Below, one piece after another: positions 6,841 to 9,754 of a stretch of DNA of 9,754 nt. The stretch is from an uncultured Arcobacter sp. (GTDB taxonomy: Bacteria > Campylobacterota > Campylobacteria > Campylobacterales > Arcobacteraceae), in contig CAJXWI010000057.1 in NCBI GenBank assembly GCA_913062735.1, positions 1 to 9,754 on the forward strand. The letters are read 5' to 3'. Made by a program: the position numbers and the translations under genes. The first letter of the stretch is position 1. Every line of letters starts with the position of its first letter. The notes under the pieces are model-generated. The model was not told where the DNA came from, ran no database searches, and saw nothing but the letters and a program-made list of their open reading frames with translations.

Positions 6841-6870
6841 TATAATGAATTAAATTTTTTAGTGTAAAAT
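6841..6870 (+). promoter_or_regulatory. Candidate promoter region of rplI-hslVU
   Basis: Two -10-like boxes follow T-rich stretches: TATAAT (6841-6846) and TAAAAT (6865-6870, preceded by TTTTTTAGTG). The second resembles the T-rich/-10 promoters typical of Campylobacterota, which often lack a clear -35. Transcripts would carry leaders of about 80 and 55 nt. I cannot tell which is used. Confidence 0.45.
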
Positions 6871-6882
6871 GTCGTTTATAAA

Positions 6883-6912
6883 AAGCATTTTAAAACTTTT
6901 GGTTTAATGCTT
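6883..6912 (+). promoter_or_regulatory. Possible hairpin in the rplI leader
   Basis: AAGCATT (6883-6889) pairs with AATGCTT (6906-6912). AAAC (6893-6896) pairs with GTTT (6902-6905) to continue the stem after a 3-nt bulge, around a 5-nt loop. It ends 7 nt before the rplI Shine-Dalgarno GGAG (6920-6923). It may affect translation or mRNA stability, but it is weak and AT-rich. Confidence 0.3.
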
Positions 6913-6930
6913 AACACATGGAGATAAATT

Positions 6931-7380
6931 ATGAAAGTATTATTAATTAAAGATGTTCAAGGTACAGGTAAAGCTGGAGAAGTAAAAGACGTTAAAGATG
7001 GATATGGAAAAAACTTTTTAGTAGGAAAAGGTTTTGCATTAATGGCAACACCAGATGTACTTGCAAAATATGAAGAAGAAAAGAAAATTGCAGAAGCACT
7101 TGAAGCAAAAGAAATAGCACTTGCTAATGAAATTGCAACAAAACTTTCTTCTCAAAACTTTACTATTTCTCACAAAGTTGGTGCAAATGGACATTTAATT
7201 GGTTCTGTTACAAATAAAGAAATAGCAGAAATCTTAAAAACACAAGCTTCTATTACTATTGATAAAAAACAAATTACATTAAAATCTAAAATTAAAAGCA
7301 CAGGTATTTTTGAAGTTGATTGCAAACTAGGACATGGAATTCATGGACTTGCTAAAATTGATGTTATAGCAGCTGTATAA
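6931..7380 (+). CDS. rplI: 50S ribosomal protein L9
   Basis: L9 binds 23S rRNA at the base of the L1 stalk and spans the ribosome surface. The 149 aa are the normal length. The N-terminal rRNA-binding domain carries the L9 signature across residues 13-36 (GKAGEVKDVKDGYGKNFL, then GKGFA). A long charged connecting helix covers about 41-75. The C-terminal domain holds GANGHLIGSVTNKEIAE (84-100) and ends LGHGIHGLAKIDV. GGAG lies 7 nt before the ATG. The gene is not beside rpsF/rpsR as in many bacteria but heads a cluster with hslV and hslU, which I recall also in Campylobacter. The stop codon abuts the hslV ATG with no gap. Confidence 0.97.
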   Translation: MKVLLIKDVQGTGKAGEVKDVKDGYGKNFLVGKGFALMATPDVLAKYEEEKKIAEALEAKEIALANEIATKLSSQNFTISHKVGANGHLIGSVTNKEIAEILKTQASITIDKKQITLKSKIKSTGIFEVDCKLGHGIHGLAKIDVIAAV

Positions 7381-7917
7381 ATGTTTGATGCGACTACGAT
7401 ACTTGCTTATAAAGGTCAAGGAGAAGCAGTTATAGGTGGAGATGGACAAGTAACCTTTGGAAATGCAATTTTAAAAGGAAATGCTACAAAAATCAGAACC
7501 TTATATAAAAATCAAATTTTAGCTGGTTTTGCTGGAAGTACAGCAGATGCCTTCAATTTATTTGATATGTTTGAAATTCATTTAGAACAAAGTAAGGGCG
7601 ATTTATTAAAAGCAGTGATTGCTTTTTCTAAAGAGTGGCGAAAAGATAAATTATTGCGGCGTTTAGAAGCAATGATGATTGTTTTAAATAAAAAACATAT
7701 TTTTATTTTAAGTGGAACAGGAGATGTTGTAGAACCAGAAGATGGAAAAATTTGTTCCATTGGTTCTGGTGGAAATTTTGCAATTTCTGCTGCAAGGGCT
7801 TTAGAAAAACACTCAACAATGAAACCGGAAGAATTGGTGCGTGAGTCATTAATGATTGCGGGTGAATTATGTATTTATACCAATCAAAATATTAAAATAC
7901 TAAAAATAGAGGACTAA
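7381..7917 (+). CDS. hslV: ATP-dependent protease proteolytic subunit HslV
   Basis: HslV is the threonine-protease core of the HslVU (ClpQY) complex, a cytosolic double hexamer that degrades proteins unfolded by HslU. The 178 aa match the family. Aligning the start to the mature enzyme gives Thr5 as the N-terminal nucleophile (TTIL), with D21 and K37 at the positions of catalytic Asp17 and Lys33, [10 protein letters not shown] at 19-28, AGSTADAF at 51-58 and the GSGG loop at 128-131. Residues MFDA precede the nucleophile, so maturation needs removal of four residues rather than just Met. The codon before Thr5 is GCG, so no shorter in-frame start exists. No clear Shine-Dalgarno precedes the ATG, which directly follows the rplI stop, so coupling is likely. 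Confidence 0.96.
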   Translation: MFDATTILAYKGQGEAVIGGDGQVTFGNAILKGNATKIRTLYKNQILAGFAGSTADAFNLFDMFEIHLEQSKGDLLKAVIAFSKEWRKDKLLRRLEAMMIVLNKKHIFILSGTGDVVEPEDGKICSIGSGGNFAISAARALEKHSTMKPEELVRESLMIAGELCIYTNQNIKILKIED

Positions 7918-9246
7918 ATGAATTTAACACCTAAAGAAATAGTAGCGTATTTAGATGACTATATTATTGGCCAAAATGATGCTAAAAAAACAATTGCTTT
8001 GGCCTTAAGAAATCGTTACAGACGAATGCAACTAAGTCCTGAACTGCAAGAAAACATTATGCCTAAGAATATTTTGATGATAGGAAGTACAGGAGTAGGA
8101 AAAACAGAAATTGCTAGAAGAATGGCAAAAATGATGTCTTTGCCTTTTGTAAAAGTAGAAGCAAGTAAATATACAGAAGTTGGTTTTGTTGGGCGTGATG
8201 TTGAATCTATGATACGAGATTTAGTATATGCCTCTCATACGTTAGTAAGCAAAGAATATGAAGAAAAGATTAAAGAAAATATTGAGCAGGAAGTTAATAA
8301 AATAATTATAGAAAAACTTATTCCTCCTTTACCAGAAGGCGCAAGTGAAGCTACTAAAGAATCTTTTATTAAAGCCTATAATAAAATGGAAGAAAAACTA
8401 TTGTCTGGGGCATTGGATGATAAGATAATTGAAATCGAATTGCCTAAGAAAAGTCATATTGAAGTAATTGATTCTAATCTACCTATTGATATGAGTTCTA
8501 TGCAAGAGGGTATTAATAAACTCTTAGGTGGAATGAATAAAGATAAAATAAAAAAAGAAATAAAAATCAAAGATGCAAAAATTGTTTTGAAAAGCTCTGC
8601 AAGTGAAAAACTTTTGGATCAGGATTCAATTAAAGCAGAAGCCCTAAAACGAGCTGCTAATGGTGGAATTATCTTTTTAGACGAAATAGATAAAATTGCC
8701 ACCTCTAAAAGTTCACAAAATCAAGATCCCTCAAAAGAAGGTGTTCAACGAGATTTATTGCCTATTGTAGAAGGAAGTGATGTTCAAACTAAATTTGGAA
8801 CTATTTCTACTGATCACATCTTGTTTATAGCAGCAGGTGCATTTCATGTTTCTAAACCCAGTGATTTATTACCAGAACTTCAAGGACGATTTCCTTTAAG
8901 AGTAGAATTAGAAGCCTTAAATGAAGAAGCTTTATATAAAATATTGAAAAATACAAAAAATTCTCTTCTTTCTCAATATCAGGCTTTATTAAGTGTTGAG
9001 AAAGTAAATTTAGAGTTTGAAGATGAAGCAATTAGAGCTTTTGCATCTTTTTCTTTGAAAGCAAATGAAAAAACAGAAGACATTGGCGCAAGAAGATTAC
9101 ATACTGTTATTGAAAAAGTTTTAGAAGATATTTCTTTTGATGCCAATGAAAAAGCAGGAGAGAGTATTTCAATAACAAAAGCTTTGGTTGAGGAAAAACT
9201 GAACGAAATAGTAGAAAATGAGGATATCTCAAGATACATCTTGTAG
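7918..9246 (+). CDS. hslU: ATP-dependent protease ATPase subunit HslU
   Basis: HslU is the AAA+ unfoldase ring that recognises substrates and feeds them to HslV. The 442 aa are the typical length. It contains TPKEIVAYLDDYIIGQ (4-19), Walker A GSTGVGKT (56-63; Pro to Ser against the common GPTGVGKT), the pore loop GFVG (89-92; Tyr to Phe against GYVG), and the variable intermediate domain at about 110-235. Walker B IIFLDEIDKI (251-260), the arginine-finger region GRFPLRVEL (323-331) and sensor 2 GARRLHTVIE (390-399) follow. The C-terminal tail SRYIL is the segment that inserts into HslV to activate it. The ATG immediately follows the hslV stop, with GAGG 6 nt upstream. All catalytic elements look intact. 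Confidence 0.97.
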   Translation: MNLTPKEIVAYLDDYIIGQNDAKKTIALALRNRYRRMQLSPELQENIMPKNILMIGSTGVGKTEIARRMAKMMSLPFVKVEASKYTEVGFVGRDVESMIRDLVYASHTLVSKEYEEKIKENIEQEVNKIIIEKLIPPLPEGASEATKESFIKAYNKMEEKLLSGALDDKIIEIELPKKSHIEVIDSNLPIDMSSMQEGINKLLGGMNKDKIKKEIKIKDAKIVLKSSASEKLLDQDSIKAEALKRAANGGIIFLDEIDKIATSKSSQNQDPSKEGVQRDLLPIVEGSDVQTKFGTISTDHILFIAAGAFHVSKPSDLLPELQGRFPLRVELEALNEEALYKILKNTKNSLLSQYQALLSVEKVNLEFEDEAIRAFASFSLKANEKTEDIGARRLHTVIEKVLEDISFDANEKAGESISITKALVEEKLNEIVENEDISRYIL

Positions 9247-9269
9247 ATTTATATATCTTGTGCTAAAAT
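9241..9269 (+). promoter_or_regulatory. Extended -10 promoter ahead of the small receiver-like gene
   Basis: TGC-TAAAAT (9261-9269) forms an extended -10. TTGTAG (9241-9246), overlapping the hslU stop, sits 17 nt before the TAAAAT box and partly matches a -35. The leader would be about 20 nt, ending in AGGAG 5 nt before the ATG at 9295. It suggests the downstream pair can be transcribed separately from hslVU. Confidence 0.48.
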
Positions 9270-9294
9270 AAAATAACTAAAATTAGGAGATCAT

Positions 9295-9600
9295 ATGAAT
9301 ATAGTAACATTTTGTGATGTAGATGACCAAGTAATTGAAGCAAAACACAGCGTTGAATATTTCCCAAGTGGAAGTTCAGGAAATGCAGATATTGCAATAT
9401 TAGATATTAATACTATTTTTGATTTTGAAGAAAATAAAGTAGCTGCATGCAAGGAAAAGTTTGTTTCTGTTGCAATTGTAGAAGATGAGAGTGATTATGA
9501 TGCTTTTAAAAATTTTGGAATTGATTCTTGGATTGAAAAAGATCAATTAGGAGAAATTAATGGTTTATTAACACTCTTAGAAAAAAGGTTTTTATCATAA
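9295..9600 (+). CDS. Small receiver-like protein of unknown function
   Basis: I do not recognise this 101-aa protein as a named family. The start is well supported by AGGAG 5 nt before the ATG and an upstream promoter candidate. It is acidic, has no signal peptide or membrane segment, and is probably cytosolic. Its pattern resembles a shortened response-regulator receiver fold: a first strand with acidic residues (VTFCDVDD, 4-11), a strand ending in Asp at the phospho-acceptor position (DIAILDI, 32-38, D37), a fourth strand (VSVAIVEDE, 57-65), an alpha/beta unit DAFKNFGIDSWIEK (69-82) whose K82 would match the conserved receiver Lys, and a last helix. Only about 20 residues separate strands one and three, too few for a complete receiver. 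The stop overlaps or abuts the tatD frame, suggesting joint expression. Confidence 0.8.
   Translation: MNIVTFCDVDDQVIEAKHSVEYFPSGSSGNADIAILDINTIFDFEENKVAACKEKFVSVAIVEDESDYDAFKNFGIDSWIEKDQLGEINGLLTLLEKRFLS
9584..9588 (+). promoter_or_regulatory. Possible Shine-Dalgarno for tatD
   Basis: AAAGG ends 8 nt before the ATA codon at 9597 and 5 nt before the ATC at 9594. It lies in the last codons of the receiver-like gene. It supports initiation at a non-standard codon here, but the A-rich run is not specific. Confidence 0.35.
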
Positions 9601-9754
9601 TAATAGATACTCATTGTCATTTAGACAATCTTAAATATATTGAAGATGTAGATGATGTAATACAAAGAGCACTGGATAGGGGAGTTAAAGCTTTTTTAAT
9701 TCCTGGAGCTGATTTTAATGATCTTCCTCGCTCAATCGCTTTAGCTAATAAATA
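9597..9754 (+). CDS. tatD: TatD-family metal-dependent hydrolase, N-terminal part
   Basis: The frame runs off the right window edge after about 52 codons. It reads IDTHCHLDNL, then DVDDVIQRALDRGVKAF and LIPGADFNDLPRSIALANK, the standard N-terminus of TatD/YcfH-type metal-dependent hydrolases (TIM-barrel DNases or phosphoesterases), with the metal-binding HxH as HCH. No ATG, GTG or TTG occurs in this frame between the in-frame TAA at 9558 and the conserved region. The family usually begins MIIDTHCHLD, which puts the start at ATA 9597. There it overlaps the upstream TAA as ATAA, mirroring the common ATGA junction. ATC at 9594 or ATT at 9567 are alternatives. The start coordinate is therefore an inference. 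The family assignment is firm, but the exact paralogue is not. Confidence 0.82.
   Translation, partial: MIIDTHCHLDNLKYIEDVDDVIQRALDRGVKAFLIPGADFNDLPRSIALANK

Noticed and set aside
6918..6950. Short upstream frame (ATG overlapping the rplI Shine-Dalgarno, 10 codons)
   Set aside because: The ATG sits on the ribosome site itself, has no site of its own, and overlaps rplI out of frame. Chance is the simplest reading.
7578..7760. Minus-strand open frame inside hslV
   Set aside because: It is a shadow of a conserved coding region with no supporting start site.
8979..9239. Minus-strand open frame opposite the hslU 3' end
   Set aside because: Its serine/phenylalanine-rich translation is the typical reverse complement of an AT-rich coding frame.
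9230..9260. Inverted repeat CAAGATA/TATCTTG at the hslU end as a terminator
   Set aside because: It is only 7 bp with a 17-nt loop, is partly in coding sequence and has no T-run. The region looks more like a promoter.

Overview
The window is AT-rich bacterial DNA with dense gene packing. It most likely comes from the Campylobacterota, and probably from the Arcobacter group. Three things point there: the gene content and order, the T-rich/TAAAAT-type promoters, and HslU/HslV variants (GSTGVGKT and GFVG in HslU; an MFDA leader before the catalytic Thr in HslV) that I associate from memory with this phylum. No database search was possible.

Left half (1-5801, minus strand): seven genes read leftward in one very tight run, ubiX - coaD - tmk - hisS - speA - cysE - TSUP-family permease (cut by the window edge). 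Neighbours overlap by 4 to 10 nt or are separated by 1-2 nt, so this is almost certainly one operon with translational coupling. It combines prenyl-FMN synthesis (UbiX), CoA synthesis (CoaD), dTTP synthesis (Tmk), histidyl-tRNA charging (HisS), polyamine synthesis (SpeA), cysteine synthesis (CysE) and a sulfite/sulfonate-type permease. From memory, ubiX-coaD-tmk-hisS-speA-cysE is also contiguous in Campylobacter jejuni.

Centre (5802-6930): a 292-nt AT-rich divergent intergenic region carries a candidate promoter for the leftward operon and a near-consensus sigma70 promoter for a rightward gene. That gene encodes a Hin/Pin-like serine recombinase homologue that has lost the catalytic serine and most of the active-site charged residues but keeps its C-terminal helix-turn-helix. 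Two perfect 14-bp palindromes lie at its promoter, and a perfect 14-bp inverted repeat lies just after it. This is the least ordinary part of the window. I read it as a possible recombinase fold turned DNA-binding regulator, which is inference.

Right half (6931-9754, plus strand): rplI - hslV - hslU abut with zero-nt gaps, giving ribosomal protein L9 and the ATP-dependent HslVU protease. A separate promoter then drives a 101-aa receiver-like protein of unknown function, followed by a TatD-family hydrolase cut by the window end. The tatD frame has no ATG, GTG or TTG start. An ATA codon sits exactly where an ATGA-type overlap start would be expected.

I found no tRNA, rRNA, CRISPR array, insertion sequence or convincing rho-independent terminator. 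Apart from the central locus, the window looks like ordinary housekeeping DNA.
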